64,000 bases of DNA from Trichopria drosophilae (lineage: Eukaryota; Arthropoda; Insecta; Hymenoptera; Diapriidae): NCBI GenBank assembly GCA_030407085.1, contig CM059584.1, positions 88,114,501 to 88,178,500 on the forward strand. Direction: 5' to 3'. The position numbers and the translations under genes were made by a program. Positions 44,396 through 53,633 of this stretch are shown in pieces. The notes under the pieces were generated by a model that was not told the DNA's origin, made no database searches, and saw only the letters and a program-made list of their open reading frames with translations. Each line of letters begins with the position of its first letter. Position 1 is the first letter of the stretch.

Positions 44396-44836
44396 GATGC
44401 AGTACAGCGGAATACATTTAAAAATATTAATTACTTTTCTTAAAAATATAAATAGTATCATATTCCTAATCTGAAAGTCTTTTGTAAAATTCCAGATTAT
44501 TAGTTTATAATGAAATAAATCTTTGTATGTAGAAAAATGGTAGAAATCGGCGGTTGGTCGTTAAGTTGATAGAATTGCGGTTTCCCATCTCTTACCACAA
44601 TAGAAATATAGCTGTTTCAGTGGCTGTTCATAAGAGCTATTTTTTTACTTTTTTTTTTATTTTTTTTTTTTTAATTTTTATATGTTAAGTATATTTATAT
44701 ATCCTAAATGTGGAGAGATTTAAAACACATAAAACATTGGAATAACGTTTACATTGAAGACACTTGTTTTCTGTTCTCTTGTAACATTTTTCGAAATAGT
44801 GGCAATACTTTATCGTACCTCCGGCTATAAATCTGT
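44396..44836. other. AT-rich spacer
   Basis: T-runs at 44641-44678; no genes seen. Confidence 0.35.
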
Positions 44837-44837
44837 G

Positions 44838-47245
44838 TGAATATGAATATGAATATGAATAAATTAATTAAACCTCGGTAGCAGCATAACGCTGCGTTAC
44901 CTTTAGGCTACATACATTTTCTTACAAATATTTAATTATTTACAATAATAAGTAGATTCTTCACGAATTAAAATCAAGTTCACGATTAACATTTAATAAA
45001 GTAAAGTAATATTAATAATAACAATAAGTCCAACTAAAAATAAGTAATAAGTGGCTGTGAAAATATGCGAATGATGAAGAAAAGAGTTAGTATAAGAAAG
45101 ATAAAGTATTAAACTGCCGTCGGATGAGTAATGTTTTAATGTGATTTATGATAGGATTTGAAGATAGGATCTCATAATTGATATTTTCGAAAGAATGGAA
45201 GTGTTCGTGAAGAAGGAACTTGAACCTTGTGACGTTTTCGGCATTTTTTATTTCGGCAGGGAGTATTTTCCAGAGTCTGGATGCGTTAATTAAAAAAGAA
45301 TTTTAGAATGTGGCCGTTCTTGCATAAGGTACAATTAACTATTCTGACGTGACTCTGGTTGACCTTAGCTGAGATTCAAGTCTGAGATGAAATAAAGCGA
45401 AAAGATAGTCAGGATTGTGGTTCGAAAAAATGGTGTAGGTTAATGAGCCCATGAAGTAGAGATGTCGATAATTGAGAGGACGCCATCCGATCTTGCGACG
45501 ATATGGTGAGATGCTGACATCGCGTCTCAGGTTAAAGATGAATCTGATGCACGAGTTAAGAAGTCTTTGCAACTTATTTCTCTAAGTCTTGGAAATGTCG
45601 CAGTAGGCAACACAGCAGTAGTCTAAGTGCGGTAAGACGAGGGCAGTCACCAGTTTCTTCCTTAATTCGAAAGACATTAGGCTCTTGTACCTTAATCTAT
45701 ATAATGAGTAGTTCATGCTACGAGAGACGTCGCTTACGTGCCCATTCCACGTCAAAGTTTGATCTATTCTTAAACCAAGACTACGTACGTCTTTGACAAA
45801 GTCTATCACAGTACCCTCAATTTCCAAATTAGGGGTATTTAAATCACTAGTTTTTGAAATGGACTTTGGTGATCCCAGTATGATTGCTTTTGTTTTAGAT
45901 GGGTTTATAGTTAGACCTAGTTCTTTGACGTATTTCGAAATTGCCCGTATGTCGTGGTTGACTTTTCAAGTGAAGCTACCAATTCCGAAGGGTCACATTG
46001 GATCATGATTTGTAGATCGTCGGGATACAGTAAGTGCGAGGTGAAAGTTAAAATACGTGAGACATCATTAATAAGGATTGAGAAAAGTAAAGGTCCCAGA
46101 ACTGAACCTTGAGGGACACCGGCAAAGAGTTTTCGCCAGCTTGAGACTGTAAATTCATTGTAAGATACCGCTTGTTGACAACCAAGAAGATAAGAGGAAA
46201 ACCATCGAAGTTCGTGTATTGTTATACCTAAACTTTTCATTTTCAAAAGTAATAATAAAATATCCACAGTATCGAAAGCTTTCGAAAAGTCGAACAGTAT
46301 AAGAATGGCGAGTTTATGATTCTCCATTCCAGATCTTATGTAGTCCAAGAGAAAGATGAGAAGAGTTTGCGTACTGTGACCTTTACGAAAACCGGATTGT
46401 TTGGGATCTAGCAGATTATTGTTGTTACAAAATTCTATTAATTGTTCAAATACCATTTTTTCAAAAAGTTTCGCTAACATACATATAATTGTTATTGGTC
46501 GGTAGTCAAGTGGTGACTTTGGTGAAAGTATTTTATTGATAGGTCTGACGAGAGCTTTTTTCCACGCTATAGGGAATTCTCCATTACTCGAACTGCTATT
46601 AAAGATATCGACTAGCATGAATATCGACTATCGACTTGCATACGTTAAGCAATGGAGCTCAATGTGGCCGCATCCAACGGCATTAGACTTAAGTGTTTTA
46701 AAATGCCTTAAGATATCCCTTCTGTCAATTGGACGAAAATGGAAAGTCTGAACAGATGACCCTTCTGGTTCATCAAAAAGATGAGATGGAAGTGTTACCA
46801 TCTCAGTTCGCTCTTTGTTTGATACTGAAGTGAAATGTGCGTTCAGAACTTCTACAGAACAGATGAGTGGTAAATCACTTTTCTTGTCTTTCACAAGACG
46901 AAGTCTTCTAAGTTCTGACCATAGAATCTTAGGGGGATTTAAATTTTTTATGCGGTTTTTACAGTAATACCGGTGAGCTCTTTGTGCGAGTCTATGAATT
47001 GTAGTTCGGATGCATTTAAAGTCATCGTAATCAATCAGGTCTCTTGTCCTCCTGTATCGTTTGTATAAAATGTTGCGTTTTTTAATCATTGATTTTATCT
47101 CATCTGTAATCCATGGATTGTGTTTTGATTTGGGGGTAAATGAAATTACAGGTGCATATGCATCGTAGATTTCAGTAAGCGATCGTGACAGAAAAACTAG
47201 ATTCTCATCAACAGATTGCATAGCAATAGGATTTTCCTACTTTAT
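44838..47245 (-). mobile_element. 5'-truncated LINE (CR1/Jockey-like)
   Basis: Reverse transcriptase and flanking regions run from ~47245 to 45339, followed by a ~500-bp 3' UTR and a (TTCATA)n-type tail at 44839-44858. The 5' end lacks the endonuclease, as in common target-primed truncation. No target duplication was recognised. Confidence 0.75.
45339..47221 (-). pseudogene. LINE ORF2: linker, reverse transcriptase and C-terminal region
   Basis: 47221-45917 is one frame with a stop near 46625. 45827-45339 is in another frame with one stop. Motifs: SPLDYRPITIICMLAKLFEK, FRKGHSTQTLLIFLLD, LILFDFSKAFDTVD, GVPQGSVLGPLLFSILINDV, and LYPDDLQIMI where YADD is expected, so the catalytic motif has Ala changed to Pro. 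DVRSLGLRIDQTLTW and LDYCCVAYCDISK continue the thumb and C-terminal region. Inactive through a frameshift near 45930, stops and the motif change. Confidence 0.85.
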
Positions 47246-47517
47246 ATTCGCTAGTTCTGCACAGTAAGCACTTTCGTACGAAATAAATTTATTTTTCGTA
47301 TTACTGCGCGTAAAATGCGCGTTATACTCCCGCTTTTGGATGCATAAAATGCAAATTTACAACGCTAAGTGCGTGAAATATTCGACAATTGCCGTACGAA
47401 TTATGTAGAACGTTTTTGTAACATAACCCAGTACGGCAACACATTAACCTTACTGTTAATTTCATATCTCAGCTTCATACATATTGAATTTCAAAGTGTA
47501 GAAAAGTGCACGAAATG

Positions 47518-47637
47518 AATTCCGAGAACGCAGATATTAATGGCGAAAACTATATTTCACCAGAACTTCTAATAGCTGCTGAAACAGCTATAAAAAGTGC
47601 ACTTTATATATTTTCAATTTACATTTCATTTTAACAA
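47518..47637 (+). pseudogene. 39-codon ORF, possible start of a recombinase-like protein
   Basis: ATG at 47518 begins MNSENADINGENYISPELLI. An acidic N-terminus followed by a (F/Y)I-PEL-like line resembles the start of insect tyrosine-recombinase-like transposon proteins, but the similarity is short. It ends in AT-rich DNA. Confidence 0.15.
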
Positions 47638-48289
47638 TTCAAATCAAAATACAAATGATTAATATAATCCAAATTATCTTCCCAGTTATATGACTATTAG
47701 ATATTTAGACTATAAAATCCAATTTTACGCACATGTTACAAAAATAATTATTATAAACTAAAAGCTCTTAGGACGGGTATGTAATTTTTATTCTTTTCTT
47801 CTTTACTGTATCTTTGCACCGAGGATAATGGTGACCCACCAGCTGCTGTAGTGAGTATAGATATCAGTTTAGAATGCAAAACAGTGATATAGTTGATTCT
47901 CTTTTAGTCATGTTTCACCTCAAAGGTGCCTCTTTTTGCATTTGCAGCTACACTGTTGCTGACTTGGATTCTATTTTGTCGGACCCTTCCCGTTAATTGC
48001 AAACCAATTTTTTCTGATTCCACTAATAACTCCGGACTAGTAAAATAGTTATCAAAGTATAGGTGAAATTGTTTCAACTTTTTAGGTACAATTAAAAATA
48101 ATAAGAGTCATGATATTTAATGGCAACAATTAAAAAAGGGGGTTATATATAGAAAAAAGAGATGATTATAATAATAATAATAAAAGAGATAATTGAAAAG
48201 TTTTTTAAAAATAAAGGGGGGGGGGGGGTTATATATGTAAAAAATAAAACATGAAAAAAACTAATAATGAATGAAAGGGGAAATTTAGC

Positions 48290-48325
48290 TTGACGTTTCG
48301 ACCCGCGTTAGGGTCATCTTCAGAA
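48290..48325 (-). ncRNA. hammerhead-like motif in the inverted left arm of the Penelope-like element
   Basis: Inverse copy of the motif at 48943: CTGAAGA, then GACCC/GGGTC pairing and GAAACGTC. Here the CTGAAGA box fits CUGANGA, with one extra T before stem II. Its strand is opposite to the GIY-YIG ORF. Confidence 0.5.
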
Positions 48326-48487
48326 TAAAATTATGAATGTTTCGGGTGCCGTATTTATAGGTAATAGGGGAACAAAATAAACAACGAGAAAGTAAACAGA
48401 ATAAATGAACGGCATTTAAATGAATATAAGAAAATAAAATTTAAGAAATTAATTTAATAGCGAATTATAAATATCAGGTAGATCCAA

Positions 48488-48820
48488 AAAAAACAACGGA
48501 ATGTTATCTACAAAATACCTTGTGCTCACTGCAATAAATCGTACATTGGCCAAACATACAGACCTTTGGAAGTGCGACTTAAATACAAAAGAAACTTTTT
48601 AACATCGAATAAAGAACAACATACTGGTCTAACGCATCATAGAAATGAGACAGGACATGATTTCGATTATGATAACACCAAGATACTTGCGAGGGAAAAG
48701 AACCGGAGAAAAAGGTGCCACATGGCAAATTTTTTCATTAAAAAAGAAGAAAGTAATACTATCAACATTAGATTTGAAAAATCCTATCTACCTGATATTT
48801 ATAATTCGCTATTAAATTAA
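48488..48820 (+). pseudogene. GIY-YIG endonuclease domain of the Penelope-like element
   Basis: The frame reads VIYKIPCAHCNKSYIGQT, combining the GIY-like strand, a CxxC pair and the YIG box of Penelope endonucleases. RPLEVRLK follows with the catalytic Arg. HHRNETGHDFDYDNTKI and FIKKEESNTINI complete the domain, and the stop is at 48818. It would nick target DNA. The preceding reverse transcriptase is absent because of the deletion/inversion at ~48487. Confidence 0.75.
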
Positions 48821-48942
48821 TTTCTTAAATTTTATTTTGTGATATTCATTTAAATGCCGTTCATTTATTCTGTTTACTTTCTCGTTATTTATTTTGTTCC
48901 CCTACTACCTATAAATACGGCACCCGAAACATTCATAATTTT

Positions 48943-48980
48943 ATTCTGAAGTTGACCCTAACGCGGGTCGAAACGTCAAG
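48943..48980 (+). ncRNA. hammerhead-like motif in the right (sense) arm of the Penelope-like element
   Basis: CTGAAG followed by GACCC-TAACGC-GGGTC and GAAACGTC gives a hammerhead-type stem II with the GAAAC box. The CUGANGA box is imperfect (one extra base before the stem). Hammerheads are known from Penelope-like terminal repeats, so this is probably a degenerate or variant ribozyme. Confidence 0.5.
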
Positions 48981-49774
48981 CTAAACCCCTTTCATTCATT
49001 ATTAGTTTTTTTCATGTTTTATTTTTTTCATATATAACCCCCCCCCCTATTTTTTAAAAACTTTTCAATTATCTCTTTTATTATTATTATTATAATCATC
49101 GCCTTTTTCTATATATAACCCCTGTTTTAATTGTTGCCGTTAAATAGCACGACGCTTATTATTTTTAATTATTAAAAGCGGCCGAGAAACTATATTGTTT
49201 AAAATTTTTAGGTACAACAGAAAAAAAAATTTGCAGTACGACGCGACTTCCTAACGCGCATTTACTAAGTTTCATTCCGAATCCAGAAGAATTAAAACCT
49301 GATCCTTTACCGCCGTAAATAAATGTCGCAATCAAAAAGGAATTCCTCCACACTACAAAATGCCTACAATTTCAATCCAAACCGTACAGGTTTGTTTCTT
49401 ATGAACTGTTTCATTCCCACGCGCCCATAATATTTTACCATTATCTCGTCCACTGACAAGGCAATAGAAAAGAAACCAAATTGTCGTACGTTTTTTCAAA
49501 ACACATAGAAAGTAATACGCACTCTGCACGCTTTGTCTTGAGCATTCTTATCTTTTGGCTTTGACAACTTTATTTTTTATTATATTTTCTCCAATTTATT
49601 TCGAGACATAGCTGAAACTACGCGTTCGCAACGTAAGAGTTTATTAGTGGATTAGTAATCTCTTTGCGATTTTCTTTGATTGAAGCGTGGTAGCAAATTT
49701 ATTCCTACTATAGCATTAAAATCATTCTTTGAAATGTTGTAACCATTGCAGCGGGTAGCTTCTGTTATATAACT

Positions 49775-50193
49775 TGTAACGATTTTTTGTGATTGACTGA
49801 GCATAGACAATTGTATTGCATGCGTAATTAATTTTATATAAATAATTATTATTAATTATGGATCGGTGTTTCGTCCCAGGTCTGCTCACGGACTCGTCAG
49901 TTGGGCTATGTGAGCAGACCCTGCCCAATACATGAAACTAATCGTATATCATACCGCGACGCGCAAAACCGGAACCGCCACCGATCCTTAATGGTCTTCT
50001 TCGGGACGCAAATTAACTGATATTGATCAACCGCGTGGATATTTATACAGTGTCATGCAGGTTTGTAAACAAGCATAATAAATATAAACAAAACAATTGA
50101 AAGATTCCTTCTCTACCCCTTATTTTTCTTTATATTCCTCTAAAATACCGCCACCTCTAAGCATGGTGCCTCAAAACAAAACACACCGTTACA
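49775..50193 (-). repeat. 3' LTR of the retrozyme-like element
   Basis: 419 bp with TGTAAC...GTTACA ends. It shares GCGTAATTAATTTTATATAA and CAAAACACACCGTTACA with the other LTR but has an extra ~300 bp (about 49853-50157) containing the ribozyme. Confidence 0.8.
49866..49933 (-). ncRNA. type-III hammerhead ribozyme
   Basis: Minus strand order: GTA cleavage triplet, stem I TTGGGC/GCCCAA with a 16-nt loop, CTGACGA, stem II GTCC/GGAC with a 13-nt loop, then GAA and ACA, which pairs with TGT to form a 3-bp stem III. All invariant core positions (CUGANGA, GAA, UH) are met. Predicted self-cleavage is between 49929 and 49928. Loop I contains GGTCTGCTCAC and loop II GTGAGCAGACC, perfectly complementary over 11 nt. 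It would cut the element's RNA into unit-length pieces, which fits RNA circle formation in retrozymes. Confidence 0.85.
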
Positions 50194-50210
50194 TTACCCA
50201 CCTTTTCTTG
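50194..50210 (-). other. polypurine tract of the retrozyme-like element
   Basis: AAGAAAAGGTGGGT lies on the minus strand immediately before the TGTAAC start of the 3' LTR. Confidence 0.65.
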
Positions 50211-50528
50211 TCAATGGTGACAACCGTCAACATGGAGAAGAAACAACCGCGTATTCTCAGTAACTCTTACTAACTTTGTTCATGAAATCTAGTAATATTA
50301 CATATAATATATTATCAAAATAATGTATCGTTGTCGGTATGTATCATTTTAACCGCCTTTGCATCACACACATCGGTATATATCATTTCAACCAAATGTA
50401 TTCGTTTGTTTTTCAATTCTTCACAGTGTATATAATTTCAATTGTGGTGATTATTTATTATAAACTATTACTTCTCAATCACAACAAATAGTAAAAATAA
50501 AAGAAGTCGGAAGAAAATCAAATACTCT

Positions 50529-50612
50529 GAGGCAATTTGGCTATACGCCGGGGTATGAGTCCGGGTCCTTCCGACGCAAGGTCGACTGTTCTACTCTGAG
50601 CTACGTTGCCTC
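50529..50612 (-). ncRNA. tRNA-like sequence inside the retrozyme-like element
   Basis: 84 nt closed by a perfect 7-bp acceptor-like stem (GAGGCAA/TTGCCTC), with GTAGCTCAGAGTAGAACA in the D-arm/A-box position and a CGAC...GTCG anticodon-like stem. The T-arm lacks the usual GTTCGA box, and the anticodon loop would be 5 nt, so it is not a normal tRNA gene. It lies on the same strand as the ribozyme. Confidence 0.4.
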
Positions 50613-51080
50613 CTTTACCTCGAGAATTAGTAGATTCTTGTTACGTAGATGTTCGAAATATATACATAAATAATTAAGAATGCAAAATTCAAGCTACTTA
50701 TATGCAATTTACAACTTCAGTATAAACACAAAATCTCGTTTCCTTTCATATTTTCTGCATCAATTAAATTATTTACCCCCATATTTAAGGATTACTCCCA
50801 AAATAATATCTCAAAGAATTGCTTCTTTTTTCATAATTTTCTGTAAAGAACTAAAATGAGTTCTATCTTTTTTTCAATTCTTTCCTTTTTTAATATATTT
50901 TTAAATATAATTAAATTCTTAAGATATTTAGAGAGCAATATTTTGAACTAATTGAACCAAATATAAAAAGTGTCACTTCATGCAACTACATGTAATAATT
51001 TTCCCTTCGACAAAAGATAAAAACCGTTATTTATTTTATTTTGCAGGGTTCTAATGAAATTTCGGCAATTTCATATGTCT

Positions 51081-51095
51081 CACGGTCGGGCGCCA
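51081..51095 (-). other. primer-binding site of the retrozyme-like element
   Basis: TGGCGCCCGACCGTG one base inside the 5' LTR on the minus strand; TGG complements the CCA end of a tRNA, as in gypsy-type elements. The cognate tRNA was not determined. Confidence 0.7.
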
Positions 51096-51096
51096 T

Positions 51097-51215
51097 TGTA
51101 ACGAGTTTTTTTTTTGTTGACGGATTACAAATAATTTTTTGGCACGCGTAATTAATTTTATATAAATAATTATTCTCGCTAAGCATGATGCCTCATAACA
51201 AAACACACCGTTACA
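51097..51215 (-). repeat. 5' LTR of the retrozyme-like element, internally deleted
   Basis: 119 bp with the same termini and outer sequence as the 3' LTR. The ribozyme-bearing middle is missing and replaced by CTCGCTA-like junction sequence. Confidence 0.8.
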
Positions 51216-51989
51216 AACTTTTTAACTCTCATGAAAAAATACTTCCAATAATTCGCCACAAGAAAGCTTTCGTATTCTCCCTTTTTCTTTTACAGTAAAC
51301 AACATTTTATTTTCGGGAGTTTGAGAACAAGTTCTTTCACTAATTCTCCATTGAATATTGTGATTTGGTTCTAGTTTGTACTGATTTCGGTATCACTATT
51401 ATGAATCTTATTATATGCGCTCGCTACAAACTTTTCGAAATCATCAGTCTGATCGATTACAAAATCTTCTAAATCCGAATCAATCATTATTAGAATAATA
51501 ATCTGCAAACTCAGTAATCTGAACAATAAGATAAAATCCAAATATATATATGGAAGGTGTAAATCTGGAGAAATGTATTAAAACTTGCCGGACTAGCTTT
51601 TTAAGTACTAATCAAAAATGCAAATGCTATAATGGGAGCGACAGAGACCCCAAAAACTTATTATAAAGATATCAATAATGAATGCGGAAAATCGTCCGCA
51701 ATAGAAATAGCTCGTGAAGAAAACTTGTTATAAAGTATACTTATTTATTAACCCAAATGTATTATCAATACGTTTTTTTGGTGTTCATACATCATGTTCA
51801 AACAGCAATAAGATATTATGATATAATGAGTCCATCAGTTCGCAAAAACAAATGAATATATTTTGGAAAATTAGTACTAACCAATTAGATCAAAGCGAAA
51901 GTAAATATACAAGTCTTGAATTATTACAAACGTACATTATACCCACAGGTTCAATAAAATTGTTATTATGAAATATAAAAATGTCTAAG

Positions 51990-52352
51990 TTAATTATAAG
52001 CTAAACTGAAATTTCTTTCATTTTCTTTTCTAAAATTTTGGTGCATTTGATCGATTTGTTGTATTTTCTGACTCAACATTCCCGTACGTTGTACTAACCA
52101 CTGCAGGCTGTTCATATGACCGTTTAAGATTTTGGCTATTTGAACGATTGGATAGATTGAGCCCCGAATGCGATTGGCTTCATTTATGTGTTCAATGATT
52201 TCTTTTAAGTCTTCCGACATGCTTTTCAACTGTGTGTCAATGTTTTCAGCCAAGCGGTAAGTATATTCGCGTTCTGGATCCGATACGACTAATACTGAGA
52301 GCTCTTTTTCAAGAGCAAGTAGACAATCTTGAAGTTCCTTTTGTTGCGCGAC
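51990..52352 (-). CDS. Nup62: Nup62-like nucleoporin, terminal coding exon
   Basis: A 3' splice site (TTTGTGTTTACAG) at 52353-52354 is followed by 120 codons to TAA at 51990. The protein is a heptad-rich coiled coil with QQKELQDCLLALEKEL, EREYTYRLAENIDTQLKSM, DLKEIIEHIN, AKILNGHMNSLQWL and a C-terminal KENERNFSL. This closely follows the C-terminal Nsp1/Nup62 domain, which forms the central-channel Nup62-Nup58-Nup54 trimer of the nuclear pore. The FG-repeat N-terminus would be on upstream exons at higher coordinates. None was recognised in the window, so a large TE-filled intron or exons beyond it are likely. The frame is intact, unlike the surrounding elements. Confidence 0.85.
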   Translation of the reverse strand, partial: VAQQKELQDCLLALEKELSVLVVSDPEREYTYRLAENIDTQLKSMSEDLKEIIEHINEANRIRGSIYPIVQIAKILNGHMNSLQWLVQRTGMLSQKIQQIDQMHQNFRKENERNFSLAYN

Positions 52353-52744
52353 CTGTAAACACAAAGAGATATAAAGGTCAAATGTATTTAATAGAAAAGA
52401 ATACATATAATCAGCAATAAAATAGATCTTATAAGGTAATTTTTGTATCAATTTGCCATATGCATATTGTATGGTATATATTCATGGATTTCAATTGCAC
52501 TCGAATACGCTTAAATACTATTTTCTTTTCTTATATTCAGCTTGCGTAAAAACTTCTTTTGAAGTAAAACTAAACAAAAAAAATACACTTTCTAACTTTG
52601 CGAATTCCCATTAGTATTCTTCAATGTTACAAGCACTAACATGAATGCAATTGAAACACTTAAAACTTAGACTGTGCGGTCTGCAGTAATACTATTGTGA
52701 GTCACTGCATGTTTAAAATTCATCCGTACAGGATGATGGTCAAC

Positions 52745-52875
52745 AATATTTTTTCTACTTTACTGATCCTTCGGATATAAGGGTCTGAAATGTGTATAAT
52801 TAATGTTAAACTATTTGGTCAGTATTTTGCCCAGCTGACCAAATTCAATACTTCGACTAGAACAGCGAGTCCAAG
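52745..52875 (+). repeat. dispersed repeat family, 3' end only (copy D)
   Basis: GGGTCTGAAATG and GACCAAATTCAATACTTCGA match the last ~130 bp of copies B and C. It lies in the Nup62 upstream intron or flank. Confidence 0.6.
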
Positions 52876-53145
52876 TAAAAAGGCGTTATTAAGATTCATC
52901 GCCAAGAACAAACCAACCAATTTTCGATATTTTATACTGCAAGTATGAAGTTATAAGTTATAAATTCAGTCTCAAGGTCAAATCAAAAGGCGCCATCGAA
53001 TAGTTTTGTTCGAAACCTATTTCCATTAATGCGTTCTGTTCTCTAAACTGAAAATATTTGAAAAGATGTTAAAAAATGGCTAGATCTTAAGTGGTGTATT
53101 TTTTATGAAAAAAAAAACTGTCGTTTATATTATTTAATTTTTTTT

Positions 53146-53600
53146 TGACAGAGGGGGGAAATGCATTAGGCACCATCGGGGGTTGAAGATGTCGTTTAAC
53201 CCCTCGTGTATCGAACTCCCTCGCCTTTGATGTTAACGGCAAGGTTTACCGACTAAAACCCTAACCTCCCTTGGCCCTCCATAATTCACATGTGTAGCAG
53301 AAAAGTGGCTCCGATGTCCATCTCCTCCGCTGCAGACTGCACAGGGCCATTTCGTTATTTTTTATTTTTTATTTTTTTTTTACGGAGGGGGAAATGCGTT
53401 CGGCACCATAGAAGGTTGAGGATGTTGTTTAACCCCCCTGTGTCGGACTCCCTTGCCCATGATGTTCGGGGCAAGGTTTACCGACTAAAACCCTGACCTC
53501 CCTTGGCTCTCCATAATCCACGTGTGCAGTCTGCAGCAGAAAAGTGGCTCCGATATCCATCTCCTCCGCTGCAGACTGCACCGGGCCATTTCTTTTGTAA
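53146..53600 (-). repeat. tandemly duplicated LINE 3' UTR (~240-bp period)
   Basis: Units from ~53152 and ~53388 share GGGGGAAATGC, AAGGTTTACCGACTAAAACC, AGCAGAAAAGTGGCTCCGAT and CTCCGCTGCAGACTGCACMG. The second unit joins the coding part of the adjacent LINE. A third short piece (CTCCGCTGCAGACCGCACCG) lies beyond its other end at 55777-55811. Confidence 0.8.
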
Positions 53601-53633
53601 CTGTAACCACTCCCTCTACCATCGGGTAAGTGG

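Larger units (their letters stand above)
48092..49204 (+). mobile_element. Penelope-like element, deleted, with inverted terminal arms
   Basis: The 13-bp TTTTTAGGTACAA at 48079-48091 and 49205-49217 is the target duplication; removing the element rejoins the piggyBac frame. The left arm (~48092-48486) is an inverted copy of the right arm (~48781-49171), which includes the last codons of the GIY-YIG ORF. Both arms carry a hammerhead-like motif. Penelope-like elements combine a reverse transcriptase with a GIY-YIG endonuclease and often have such pseudo-LTRs; here the reverse transcriptase is gone. Confidence 0.75.
49775..51215 (-). mobile_element. non-coding LTR element with a hammerhead ribozyme (retrozyme-like)
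   Basis: Two LTRs (49775-50193 and 51097-51215) have TGTAACG/CGTTACA termini, and the whole is flanked by AACT (49771-49774 and 51216-51219). On the minus strand a TGG-initiated primer-binding site follows the 5' LTR and a polypurine stretch precedes the 3' LTR. The ~0.9 kb interior encodes nothing but holds a tRNA-like sequence. A complete type-III hammerhead sits in the 3' LTR. LTRs with hammerheads plus PBS and PPT but no genes define retrozymes, known mainly from plants. It would depend on gypsy-type enzymes. It is inserted in a piggyBac gene. Confidence 0.8.
47779..51493 (-). pseudogene. piggyBac-type transposase split by two retroelements
   Basis: It begins at an ATG at 51493 with an acidic N-terminus (MIDSDLEDFVIDQTDDF). 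It is interrupted by the LTR element 49771-51219 and resumes with FNAIVGINLLPRFNQ, STNKLLRC and VSAMSRNKL, the conserved N-terminal part of piggyBac proteins. LSVDEIMVKYYGR (~49462) holds the first catalytic Asp, then FIRNKPVRFGLKL. After GSRVVLQIF it is split by the Penelope-like element 48092-49204, and the frame continues KQFHLYFDNYFTS (second Asp), TGRVRQNRI and VQRYSKEEKN to ~47779. Stops and frameshifts are present in addition to the insertions. TTAA ends were not found. Confidence 0.8.

Noticed and set aside
50529..50612. Functional nuclear tRNA gene
   Set aside because: The B-box/T-loop consensus and a 7-nt anticodon loop are missing, so it is kept only as tRNA-like.
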